A program made the position numbers and the translations under genes. A stretch of 18,444 nucleotides of DNA. Source: Chrysochromulina tobinii. Lineage: Eukaryota; Haptophyta; Prymnesiales; Chrysochromulinaceae. The notes under the pieces were generated by a model. It did no database searches. It worked only from the letters and a program-made list of their open reading frames with translations, and was not told where the DNA came from. Below, in pieces: positions 1 through 7,657 of this stretch. The stretch's first letter is position 1, and each line of letters starts with the position of its first letter. The DNA lies in the NCBI GenBank assembly GCA_001275005.1, contig JWZX01000858.1, positions 1 to 18,444 of the forward strand, written 5' to 3'.

Positions 1-70
1 GGGTCCAGAGGAGGGTCCAGAGGGTCCAGGGGTCCAGCCGGACCCCCAGAGGGTCCAGGGCGGGACCCTC
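1..70. repeat. Short GGGTCCAG-type direct repeat
   Basis: The octamer GGGTCCAG recurs at least five times in the first 60 bases, with spacers of zero to a few bases and GGACCC inversions between copies (for example around 38-46 and 62-68). It is cut by the window edge, so its full extent is unknown. No coding role is visible. Confidence 0.6.
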
Positions 71-611
71 TCACTCGGGATCTATGAGTGGGCCGCGCTT
101 GGGGAATACATGTACATCCAGGCGGCGCGCACGCGGGATTTGCCCGCGTCTCTCAGATTTATCAGATGCGCGAACAGAAATATACACGCCTCTAGGTTGG
201 TGATTGCGGTCATCAAACTACGCAAGGGCAGTCCGGGTGCGCGGCGCATCACGGATCACGGTTTCGGTAACACGCCCGGTCCCGGCGTCACGCAGGGGGG
301 CCGCCGTCACCGGGCGTTTCACGGACGGGGCACTCGTTATAATGGAATCCGGGCCGATCGCGTTAAGCTGGAACGACGAAGATCTGCACATGTGCTCCGG
401 AAGCCAGCTGTGGTGGAAGGCGAGTGGGCGGAGATGACGGAGGGGTCCATCTTGACGACTTGACTCGACTTGACTTGTCTTGACATGCGGATGGAACGAC
501 GGCCGCGGTCGCTCTCCTCCACGAACTCCTCCACGACCTGCGAAAACCGTAAACCCTTGCGTCGTCCTCGGAGCGGAACCGAACAACGGAACTTCCAGAG
601 GCCCCGCTGGA
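71..611. other. Gene-free stretch upstream of the first gene
   Basis: I see no convincing gene here. The short open frames on both strands are of low complexity and have no recognisable domain. The only structure is the CTTGA-rich pentamer cluster at 451-484, listed separately. The stretch probably holds the promoter and 5' UTR of the + strand gene at 612. Confidence 0.5.
451..484 (+). promoter_or_regulatory. CTTGA/GACTT-rich repeat before the first gene
   Basis: A 34-base tract made almost wholly of CTTGA/GACTT pentamers with single-base interruptions. It ends 127 bases before the chosen ATG at 612. Similar tracts in the same orientation lie 86 bases before the kinase ATG and 94 bases before the Myb ATG. 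That makes a promoter or 5' UTR role plausible, but the function is inferred. Confidence 0.35.
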
Positions 612-2378
612 ATGGTAGCCATCGACGAGCGAGCTCGTAAGTCCATCGCGGTGTCACTCTTGTCCTGCTTCGACTTTGTCGAGCGAGGCTTCGTCGATCA
701 CGAGTCCTGGCGGCGCGGGCTTAGCATGGTGCTCCTGCCCGAGGTGGCGGAGGATGATGCACTGTGGGGCAAGCTGGTGAGTTCGTACGGCACGACGATG
801 GCTGACTCGAAGCACGAGATGGTGGACGTCTCGCGCATCCCCGAGCGTGCTCCCCTGGCCGGCGATCCCATCCTGATGAGCCACGTGATGCGTGCGCTGA
901 TGCGCGCGCTCCACGACCTAACGGAGGAAGTCGAGCTGCTCAAGACGCTGCCCCGCCGCACTGACGCGAATCGCGAGGAGGTTGAGCGGCTCTCGGCCGA
1001 GACGAGCGCGATGCGGGCGCACGCGCGCGCGCAGCTCGAGACGCGCAAAGCACGCACCATCATGGAGGCGCGCCGCCGAGTGACCCTACCAGCCATCCGG
1101 GCTTGGGCAGAGCTCATGGCGGCGCAACGCAGGGCGCGGCGGCTGAGCGCCCTCTCGGCCACGAGCCCGGGGCTCTGCCGCTCGTTGAGGCGCTGGCGGG
1201 CGCACGCCACGCACCAGGCATCCACATTCACGGCGGCGCTCCGTTGCTCTTCGATGACAAGAGCCGCAGTGCAAGCCCTCGCCTACCGCGGCTTGGCCGA
1301 TGCGTGGTGGGAGTGGGCTTCCAATTTTGGTTCGGTGCGCGAGCGGCGCGTGCGCTTGAGCGGCCCGCGTGGCTGGCGGCTGCTCATGCGCACCACGATG
1401 GTCACTTGGAGGCGCCGCGTTGTCCAGTCTGGACGCTCGAGCCATGGAGATCGAGGGAGATCGAAGGAGATACCACGAGATTCCGGCTGGGCTCCGCCTC
1501 GGCGGCCGGCTCCGACGCTGACGGTGGTCACGGCCCCGCCGGCGGCTGCACCCAAGGAGGCTCCCACGCGCTCAACGTCGCCTGCGGGTGGCCGGCCTTC
1601 AGCTCCGTTGGACCTGACGTTGTCCGTCTTTGGCAAATCCGTCGCGCCTCGCTGCATGCAGAACCCTCGTGACCTCGCCTTGGACCGAGCGAATGCGCTG
1701 GCCGCGACTGAGCATAATCGGGCCAGCAGCCTCCAAGCACGGCTCGCGTTGGCCGAGGCGCGCGCCGCCGTGCTTGAGCGACGCGAAGTGCTCAGAACCT
1801 CCGCAGCCGACCCGAGGGCGAATCTGCCGCATGTGCAAGCCCAGGTGAGAGCGGCAGTGGCGAGTGCGGTGGACGTGGAGGTGGCGAACATCTTCGACGG
1901 GGCCTGTGACGGGGTGGCGCCGGCGCCGGAGCGCTCTGGTGAGCGCCCGGCAGAGCGCTCGGCCGAAGCGCCTTCGATTGCGACCCTACTCGCGGCGATG
2001 CACCTCGGGCAGGAGCCGTTGCATCTGGGCGATCTCGAACAGCTCATCGGATCTCGAGGTGGATATCGTTCCGATCTCGAACAGCTCGTCGGATCTCGAG
2101 GTGGATCTGGGTCCGATCTCGCGCCGCAGCCGGGCCCGTCGGTGCAGCCTCGTGAGACTTGTTCTTTCGAGCCCGCGCCGGACGGAGCTCACGCGCGCCC
2201 GTCGTCGCCCACCCATCCGACCTCCCAAAGAGGGGCGTATCTCGGGGTGAATCTCGGGCCCACTCATCAGGCCCTTCCACAGGATCTGAGGGCGTGGCCT
2301 GAGGAGGGGTCTGGTGAGTGGGCCCGAGATTCACCCCGAGATTCACCCCCGAGAGGCACGGGAGGAGGGGTCTGGTGA
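612..2378 (+). CDS. Hypothetical protein with EF-hand-like start and Trp/Arg-rich repeats
   Basis: About 588 residues from the ATG at 612; the frame is open further upstream but has no earlier ATG. Residues 10-60 look like a degenerate EF-hand pair (CFDFVERGFVDHESWRRGLS), without a full set of Ca2+ ligands. Residues 95-150 are predicted coiled coil (LTEEVELLKTL and REEVERLSAE stretches). Residues 160-272 hold degenerate repeats with Trp followed by Arg-rich helix (RAWAELMAAQRRARR, RRWRAHA, WWEWASNF, VTWRRRVV), resembling SFI1-type or other algal Trp repeats. A Pro/Ala-rich linker and another helix (about 380-440) follow. Near residues 475-505 there is a tandem duplication (LEQLIGSRGG, LEQLVGSRGG). 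The last 40 or so residues come from the foldback repeat at 2241-2340, so the true C-terminus or an extra intron is uncertain. Function unknown; a cytoskeletal or centrosomal scaffold is a guess. Confidence 0.6.
   Translation: MVAIDERARKSIAVSLLSCFDFVERGFVDHESWRRGLSMVLLPEVAEDDALWGKLVSSYGTTMADSKHEMVDVSRIPERAPLAGDPILMSHVMRALMRALHDLTEEVELLKTLPRRTDANREEVERLSAETSAMRAHARAQLETRKARTIMEARRRVTLPAIRAWAELMAAQRRARRLSALSATSPGLCRSLRRWRAHATHQASTFTAALRCSSMTRAAVQALAYRGLADAWWEWASNFGSVRERRVRLSGPRGWRLLMRTTMVTWRRRVVQSGRSSHGDRGRSKEIPRDSGWAPPRRPAPTLTVVTAPPAAAPKEAPTRSTSPAGGRPSAPLDLTLSVFGKSVAPRCMQNPRDLALDRANALAATEHNRASSLQARLALAEARAAVLERREVLRTSAADPRANLPHVQAQVRAAVASAVDVEVANIFDGACDGVAPAPERSGERPAERSAEAPSIATLLAAMHLGQEPLHLGDLEQLIGSRGGYRSDLEQLVGSRGGSGSDLAPQPGPSVQPRETCSFEPAPDGAHARPSSPTHPTSQRGAYLGVNLGPTHQALPQDLRAWPEEGSGEWARDSPRDSPPRGTGGGVW
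2036..2119 (+). repeat. In-frame tandem duplication inside the first gene
   Basis: Two copies of a roughly 45-base unit containing TCGAACAGCTC, GGATCTCGAGGTGGAT and TCCGATCTCG. They encode the repeated peptide LEQL(I/V)GSRGG. The copies differ by few bases, so the duplication is recent and preserves the reading frame. Confidence 0.65.
2241..2340. repeat. Foldback (inverted) repeat, 43-base arms
   Basis: Bases 2241-2266 are the exact reverse complement of 2315-2340 (26 bases, core GGGTGAATCTCGGGCCCACT). The complementarity extends with a few mismatches to about 2283 and 2298, giving arms of about 43 bases around a 14-base loop. The right arm also contains the donor-like GGTGAGTGGG. The sequence GAGGAGGGGTCTGGTGAG recurs just downstream at 2361-2378. 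It resembles a small foldback or MITE-like element, inserted in or overlapping the 3' end of the first gene. No transposase is visible. Confidence 0.75.
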
Positions 2379-2499
2379 GGAGCTCACGATGCCGTGGCCT
2401 CGCGTGCGACACGAGGAGGGCGAGACGGTAGGTGCGCCACGGCCGGCGATGACGGCCACACTCACCATGCCGCGGCCCGCGTTGACGACCGCTATCACG

Positions 2500-2631
2500 A
2501 CGGCGCCCCAAACGGCGCCCACGACGGCGCACCTTACGGCGCCCACGACGGCGCACCATACGGCGCCCACGACGGCGCCCCAAACGGCGCCCACGACGGC
2601 GCCCACGACGGCGCACCAAACGGCGCCCCTG
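2500..2631. repeat. 12-base minisatellite, about 11 copies
   Basis: Eleven consecutive 12-base units of the form ACGGCGCcCAcg, with variation mainly in the last five bases. Because 12 is a multiple of three, every frame stays open: one reads Thr-Ala-Pro-Thr repeats, another Asp-Gly-Ala-Pro/His repeats. Confidence 0.85.
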
Positions 2632-2683
2632 TGGTCCTCGACGGCGAATCAAGTCCGCGATCACTTGCCCAAACCGGCGAGCC

Positions 2684-2724
<41 letters not shown>
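2684..2724. repeat. (CCG)n microsatellite
   Basis: An uninterrupted CCG run of about 41 bases (13-14 units). It would encode poly-Ala, poly-Arg or poly-Pro depending on frame. It is likely length-polymorphic. Confidence 0.95.
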
Positions 2725-2727
<3 letters not shown>

Positions 2728-3638
2728 TCCGCGCTCTCGCCTCGAGTACGTGGGCCGCGGCACGTGTTGTCCGCACGCGCAGTCCACCGTGACCGGCCGG
2801 GTGGTGCACCCGCCCACAGGCCAGCACCGCCGCGCCCCCGCTCCGCGGGCAGCAGCACGCCAGTAGGAGGCCTCATTGTCGACGCGCGCCGTTTGATCCA
2901 TGAAGTGCGACCCGAGCTGCCCATACGGCAGGCCCAATGGGCTCCTTAGGCGAGCGAGCTTTACGTGTTCGGTTTCGTTTCCGGTTTCGTCGAGCCGTCG
3001 CGGTTTCACGTGCTCCGAGATGCCGGTCCGGTCCCGCTCGGCTCGATCGCCACCGTGTACAATTCGTCTCAATCGTGCATGCAATTGTGACTTCGGCGGT
3101 ATCGTGATCGTCTATGCGATGGTCTAATACTATGGCGCGTCGTTTTTGGGTGCACCGTGGGGTCGTACCCGGCTCCGCCTCCGGTCGCTCGTGTAAAGCG
3201 TTCGGGTACACGGTGTGATTCGCTTACGCACCAATGTGTTATTGTATGTACGTTATACGAGCTCGACTCGGAGGCTGATGGGGGGCAGTAGGGGGCCGGC
3301 ACACTCGACACTGCAACTACACGCTCTGCAACAGCCACGCACGCACGTCGCGCGCAGCTACGAGCGAGATCTCCATCTCTCCGGGGCGGCCCCCGCTCAA
3401 GCATGTTCAAGCAACCCGCGGGGCCGCGGTAACAAAAATCGAAACAAAGCCGAGCGCCGGCGTGGGGCTGGCGGCCGGGGCACCAAATCGTCGTCGCGAG
3501 TGTGGTCCAAAGGGGGCAGCGCTTGCCTCTTGCACCAGAGTGTCCGGACCAGCTGCAGCACCGCGCTCATCAGCGGGATGCAATCTCGTGGCAGTCGCGC
3601 GTCTTGCTCTGCTCGCTCAAGGCGCGCTGCTCGGCAGC

Positions 3639-4376
3639 TCAGGGCCGCGGCCGCGGGATCACGCGCTGCTCCACGAGCGTCGTGTACAATTTCTTGAATT
3701 CGTCATAATCGAGCATGTGGTTGCCGTCGGCGTCAAAGTCTGCCATCACCTTATCTAGCTTGGGTCCCTTACCGGGGCCGGCCATCTTGTACAGGACGGC
3801 GGTGACTTCGAAGATGTCGAGCATGCCCGAGTCGTCCTTGTCAGCCGCCACGAACAGCTCGTTAATTGCCGAGATGAACGGAGCCTCGAGGTACTCGCGC
3901 ATGCGCTTGGTGTCCTCGACAAACTCCTCCGCCTCAGCTCCCTGGTGCATCGCGAGCACACCCTCGACCCACTCCTCGGCGGTGACGCGCCCGTCGCCGT
4001 CGAGGTCCATGCTCTGCAAGATCGCCTCGATCTCTTCGTCGGTGTTATTGGGCATCACGTTCTTCAACTCTTGCCTGTCGATGTGGCCGTCGCCGTTCAC
4101 GTCGAGCAGCGGCAGCAGCGTGCGCAGCGCGGCGCTCCGGATGGCATGCGCCTTGATGGCTGCCTCCTCCTCATCACCCGGCAGCGTCGGGTGCGCCTCC
4201 TCAAACTCGTCGATTTGCCGGATGCACGCTGCGCCCTCGACGGCATTGCGCACCTCGACGAATGCGCGGCCCGTCTTGGTCGCCGGGTTGAGTGGCGTCT
4301 CAAAGGCGCCGTAGAGGATGGAGCCATCGGCATACGCGAGCCGCTCCTTGTGGAAGGGTGAATCCGTCAGTACCAT
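3639..4376 (-). CDS. Protein with four EF-hands (calmodulin-like Ca2+ sensor)
   Basis: A 245-residue protein starting at the ATG at 4376. Four EF-hand loops are visible: residues 92-103 (DVNGDGHIDRQE), 124-135 (DLDGDGRVTAEE), 179-190 (DKDDSGMLDIFE) and 215-226 (DADGNHMLDYDE). The first three have all Ca2+ ligands, the Gly at loop position 6 and a final Glu. The fourth has His where the Gly normally sits, so its affinity may be lower. The hands form two pairs (92-135 and 179-226), as in calmodulin-like proteins. The first 85 residues match no family I recognise. There is no signal peptide or membrane segment, so it is probably cytosolic. It is divergent from the 2OG oxygenase at 4640, with 263 bases between start codons. 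A Ca2+ sensor role is well supported; the target is unknown. Confidence 0.9.
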   Translation of the reverse strand: MVLTDSPFHKERLAYADGSILYGAFETPLNPATKTGRAFVEVRNAVEGAACIRQIDEFEEAHPTLPGDEEEAAIKAHAIRSAALRTLLPLLDVNGDGHIDRQELKNVMPNNTDEEIEAILQSMDLDGDGRVTAEEWVEGVLAMHQGAEAEEFVEDTKRMREYLEAPFISAINELFVAADKDDSGMLDIFEVTAVLYKMAGPGKGPKLDKVMADFDADGNHMLDYDEFKKLYTTLVEQRVIPRPRP

Positions 4377-4639
4377 GCGGACCCGTGGAGAAGCGGATGG
4401 TCCTCGGCGAATGCCTGGCGAGGCCGCGGTGTGCCTCCAACGCAGGCGCTTGAGGTAGGGCGTGAGGATTGCGTGAGGGAGCGATCAGTTTCCTTTTAGC
4501 TCGGCCGCGTTTGCCAGCACGACGCGCTCGATAGTCCTCCGCTATCCGGATATCAGCGCCCGTGTTGCCTCTCCGGCACGCGGCCGGTAGGCCCGATTAG
4601 GAAAACAGGATGGGCAACCGAAAGCATTGAGTGGACTGC
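4377..4639. promoter_or_regulatory. Divergent intergenic region, EF-hand gene / 2OG oxygenase gene
   Basis: These 263 bases separate two divergent start codons, so they must carry both 5' UTRs and both promoters. I see no clear TATA box or strong repeat. Confidence 0.45.
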
Positions 4640-5785
4640 ATGTCGTCCATCAGTCCCGATCCGGCCGGCGTCGTGCAAGATGGCGAGGTCGATTCGATCC
4701 CGGCCGAATTTTCCGCGCTCGCAGCACGAATGCCGCCAGTGATCCACCTCTTGCTGGTGGACAACGTTGACCCGTCGAGCATCCCAACCAAGGCCGTGTT
4801 TGCCGCGTTGAATCTCGACCCGGCACGCCACCTGGCGACGGACGAGGCGCAGGTGCTGAGCGTTCCTCGCTGTCTGGATGCAGTCGCGTGTGCCACGTTG
4901 CGGGACGCGGTCGATCGCAAACGGAGCACACGAGTGGACAGCGTCGATGGCGCCGCGGACCATCAGCTGCCGCTCACGCTCATGCAGCTCGAGCAGCTCA
5001 TCGGCGCGCGCGCCGTCGACACGCTGCTCGCGCTGCCGGCTCGCTTTTCTGACGAGGCGTCTGAAACAGGCAAGCCGCGCGAGATCTTCGTACGGCGCTA
5101 CACGGGAGGCACCCGCCCATGGAATCCCTTCCACCACGACGCGGCGGCGGTCACGATCAACGTTGCGTTGGGCGACGACGCGGCCTTTGCGGGAGGACGG
5201 CTGCTAGCTGTGCGGCGGAGCCGAGTGGAGGCGATCGAGCGCGGCGAGGGCGAGGCGACCGTGCACGACTCGCGCCTACTGCACGCGGTCAGCCGCATCA
5301 CAGGTGGCGTGCGCTACTCCCTCATCCTGTTCATCGGACACGCGGAGGGGATGAGTGCTGCCGAGGCAGCCGCGTTTGCGGCGTACCTGCGAGCGCTGCC
5401 GGACGACGCGAGCCGCCAGCGCGTCGCGCAGCAGCTGCGGGCGCTCGAGGCCCCGCTCGAGGCCGCGCTGAGCGCCCAGACACGCGAGATGGACGCGAAA
5501 CGGTCAATGGCCAAGCCAGCCAGGGCCGCCATTGAACAAGCCAGGCATGCGCACGCAACGGCGAGGGAACGGCGCGAGAGGGCAGAGCGGGCGGCACAGG
5601 AGGCGGAGGAGGCGGAGCATGCGGCGCTGACGGCCTTGGATGCCGCCATCGAGGCCGCGCAAGTGATGCGTGATGAGCACTTTGGGGCGCAGGTGGCGGT
5701 ACAGCGGCTGCGCATGGAGCTGCTCGCCACGCAGAGAGAGGGGCGCGCACGCCTGCTGAGAGAGGCCGAGAAGAGTCGGGTGTGA
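4640..5785 (+). CDS. 2-oxoglutarate/Fe(II)-dependent oxygenase (prolyl-4-hydroxylase-like) with coiled-coil tail
   Basis: A 381-residue protein from the ATG at 4640. The catalytic fold lies at about residues 145-235. The iron ligands are His165 and Asp167 (in WNPFHHDAAAVTINVAL) and distal His215 (in SRLLHAVSRI); Arg225 (GGVRYSLILF) is the likely 2-oxoglutarate anchor. FVRRYTGGTRPWNPFHHD resembles the segment before the HxD motif in prolyl 4-hydroxylase-type oxygenases (family knowledge). Residues 1-140 are not recognised. Residues 255-381 are Ala/Glu/Arg-rich and strongly helical, probably coiled coil. No signal peptide is seen, so secretory collagen-type hydroxylation is less likely than a cytosolic or nuclear role. 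The substrate cannot be told. It shares an upstream region with the EF-hand gene. Confidence 0.85.
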   Translation: MSSISPDPAGVVQDGEVDSIPAEFSALAARMPPVIHLLLVDNVDPSSIPTKAVFAALNLDPARHLATDEAQVLSVPRCLDAVACATLRDAVDRKRSTRVDSVDGAADHQLPLTLMQLEQLIGARAVDTLLALPARFSDEASETGKPREIFVRRYTGGTRPWNPFHHDAAAVTINVALGDDAAFAGGRLLAVRRSRVEAIERGEGEATVHDSRLLHAVSRITGGVRYSLILFIGHAEGMSAAEAAAFAAYLRALPDDASRQRVAQQLRALEAPLEAALSAQTREMDAKRSMAKPARAAIEQARHAHATARERRERAERAAQEAEEAEHAALTALDAAIEAAQVMRDEHFGAQVAVQRLRMELLATQREGRARLLREAEKSRV

Positions 5786-6258
5786 CAAAGCGCCCGATCC
5801 AGCGCCGCCACCGCCGCCGCAGCCCCCTCCCCATCATGCCCAAGGCACAGGGATCGATTTTGAGAGCTTGAGCATCGACGATGCGCGAGAGACGCCTGTT
5901 GAGAGGTCGCGGTCGCCGCACGCAGGCGGTTGAGCGCGCGTGTTCACGGGTGCGGCTTGTTTTCGGTGCCGGACCACCGACAGGTGTGGCTGTGAAGAAT
6001 GATCTGCATGATATAGACTCTTTCGCGGGTCTTTGAAACCATGCTTTGAAACGCTGTGGCGCCGACACGTCCGACGTCGCGGTTCCTCCTTGGTAGGCTT
6101 TCGTGCTGGGCCCCCTTTTATTCATGTTTCCACCCCGCACGGACCAAAGCGCTGGACTCTTATCATTTCACGAAAAAAGAGTCAGCACGTTCACAGTCCT
6201 GGAGAGGAATCCGCAGGTGCAAAGATCGGTGCAAGAGCGAACGAGGTGTCGCGCATCA
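5786..6258. other. Intergenic region, oxygenase to PX gene
   Basis: This holds the 3' flank of the oxygenase gene and the upstream region of the PX gene. The longest open frame here is antisense and Arg/Pro-rich, with no domain. Two CTTTGAAA copies occur at about 6031-6051 and a weak TATA-like ATATAGA at about 6010. Nothing else stands out. Confidence 0.4.
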
Positions 6259-7149
6259 ATGGGGATGGCGGACGACCTCGAGGCCGCCCCGCCACCACGC
6301 AGCATGGACGACCTCCTGAAGAGCTGCGACAGCGCGCAGAGTGCCATTGCAGCCGCCGCACTAACCAAGCTTCGGCAGCACGATCCTGGAGCGCTTGTGC
6401 CGCACGTCCCAAAATTCGTCGCCAAGCTCAGCTCGCCGCTAGTCGATGTGCAACGCGCCGCGGCGCTCCTGTGCGAGTACATTGTATGTGAGCAGGCAGC
6501 CTGTTTCGTGCCCCACGCCAACCAATTCATCATGCAGCTTGAGCAGATCGCCCAGTGGGACGAGGGCACGAGGCGAGCGGTGGTCCAGGTGCTCCGACAA
6601 CTCGTCCTCTCGCCCAATGTGGTGGGGCTGGCGACGACGGAGCTCGCGCTGCCATTCCCACCCGGCACCTCCGCAAAGATTGTCCACTACGTCAAAACGG
6701 GCGACCACGTCGACTACCACATTAGCGTTTGCGTAGGCTCGGAGGCACCCTATGCCGTGCCGCGGCGATACTCGACGTTTCGCGAGCTGCACGCCGCGCT
6801 AGAGGCGGAGGCTCACTTTCGGCTGCCGCCCTCACTCAAGCTGCCACCCGAACGCCTCATTGTGAACGATGCAGTCTGCCGGGAGCGCGCCAAGCTGTTA
6901 ACGGGCTACCTTTCAGCCGTACTGCTGGCATGTTGCGGCGGGAACCCTTCGCAACGCCTGGTCCATGCGGCGCCACCGGCGCTGCTTCAGTTTTTGGACG
7001 TGCAGAGCTACGGGTTGTGGGCCGACGGCGGAGGCAGCAGCAGTAGCTGTCCCAATACGTGTCCCGCCCCGGCGAGCGAGCCGGGATCTCGAGCTGAGCT
7101 CGCGGCGAGCAGACGTGCGAGCAAGGCGTCTACGGGTCACCTCGGCTGA
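6259..7149 (+). CDS. PX-domain phosphoinositide-binding protein with HEAT-like N-terminus
   Basis: A 296-residue protein from ATG 6259; ATG 6265 is the alternative, and the frame is open upstream without an earlier ATG. Residues 15-125 form a helical, HEAT/armadillo-like stretch (LTKLRQHDPGALVPHVPKFV and VQRAAALLCEYI). Residues 128-250 look like a PX domain: RRYSTF at 169-174 is the basic-aromatic motif that binds the phosphoinositide headgroup, followed by a Pro-rich loop (LPPSLKLPPERL) and the helix RERAKLLTGYLSAVL. PX proteins usually act at endosomal membranes (family knowledge). The last 45 residues are Ser/Ala-rich. A neighbouring frame runs on to 7279 with an acidic tail (LILDDDGDEAHEF), so a 3' intron or frameshift could give a different C-terminus. 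Confidence 0.75.
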   Translation: MGMADDLEAAPPPRSMDDLLKSCDSAQSAIAAAALTKLRQHDPGALVPHVPKFVAKLSSPLVDVQRAAALLCEYIVCEQAACFVPHANQFIMQLEQIAQWDEGTRRAVVQVLRQLVLSPNVVGLATTELALPFPPGTSAKIVHYVKTGDHVDYHISVCVGSEAPYAVPRRYSTFRELHAALEAEAHFRLPPSLKLPPERLIVNDAVCRERAKLLTGYLSAVLLACCGGNPSQRLVHAAPPALLQFLDVQSYGLWADGGGSSSSCPNTCPAPASEPGSRAELAASRRASKASTGHLG

Positions 7150-7263
7150 TCTGGGCGGCGGAGATGCGGTGCTGCGGGATGCGCCGGCGCTCGACGGCGG
7201 CATGCAGGGCCTCTCCTCTCAGCCGCTCATTCTGGATGACGACGGCGACGAGGCACACGAGTT

Positions 7264-7349
7264 CCTCACGTTGGGCTGAAGCCCTCGAGGTGTGAAGATC
7301 GAGGTGTGAAGCCCACAAGCACACAAAAGCCTCACGTTGGGCTGAAGCC
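7264..7349. repeat. Direct repeat with a 20-base unit
   Basis: CCTCACGTTGGGCTGAAGCC occurs exactly at 7264-7283 and at 7330-7349, 66 bases apart. Between them TCGAGGTGTGAAG occurs twice (about 7285-7311). GTGAAGCCCACA also recurs at about 7306 and 7355. It looks like a recent local segmental duplication in a 3' flank. Confidence 0.85.
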
Positions 7350-7361
7350 TTCGCGTGAAGC

Positions 7362-7385
7362 CCACAGGCCTGTGGCCGCGGCCAC
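7362..7385. repeat. Two overlapping perfect 14-base palindromes
   Basis: CCACAGGCCTGTGG at 7362-7375 and GTGGCCGCGGCCAC at 7372-7385 are each perfectly self-complementary and overlap by four bases. They could be a protein-binding site for dimers or compete to form alternative cruciforms. Function unknown. Confidence 0.8.
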
Positions 7386-7547
7386 TACTTTGTACTTAAT
7401 TTCCTTGAACTACGTGGTTCGTACCCGCGACTGCACGCGTACTGGCCATGGTACTGGCGTACAATAAGATGGTGCGGCGCATGGCACGGCGTGAATAGCC
7501 TGCGAGTGCGTTAAGGCACGAGGGCCGAGCGGTGTGTCGTGTTCGGG

Positions 7548-7571
7548 TTGAACTTGGACTTGAACTTGAAC
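7548..7571 (+). promoter_or_regulatory. CTTGA-rich repeat before the kinase gene
   Basis: Four near-identical hexamers, TTGAAC TTGGAC TTGAAC TTGAAC, end 86 bases before the kinase ATG. The core matches the pentamer tracts at 451-484 and at 13072-13099 (read on the Myb strand). A promoter or 5' UTR role is inferred from the shared position and orientation. Confidence 0.35.
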
Positions 7572-7657
7572 ACGTCACCGCGCGGCGGGTGGTGCTTGCT
7601 TGTAGACCCTCGCTTGCTTTTTGAGTGGCGGTCACCCAGCAAAGCTGAGCCGCTGCA

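Larger units (their letters stand above)
2379..3638. other. Repeat-rich region without a supported gene
   Basis: The stretch runs from the end of the first gene to the 3' end of the EF-hand gene. It holds a 12-base minisatellite and a CCG microsatellite, then about 900 bases of unremarkable GC-rich sequence. Long open frames exist on both strands (about 210 codons + and 340 codons -), but their products are Thr-Ala-Pro, poly-Ala, poly-Gly or Arg-rich and follow the repeats. I find no domain and do not call a gene. A C-terminal exon of the first gene cannot be excluded. Confidence 0.5.
7150..7657. other. Intergenic region, PX gene to kinase gene
   Basis: This holds a direct duplication around 7264-7349, two overlapping perfect palindromes at 7362-7385, and the CTTGA-rich tract at 7548-7571. 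The first 130 bases may be coding if the PX gene has an extra 3' exon. No other gene is supported. Confidence 0.45.

Noticed and set aside
2044-3084. Long antisense open frame (about 346 codons)
   Set aside because: It follows repeats (poly-Gly, Arg-rich) and has no domain. GC-rich DNA keeps such frames open by chance.
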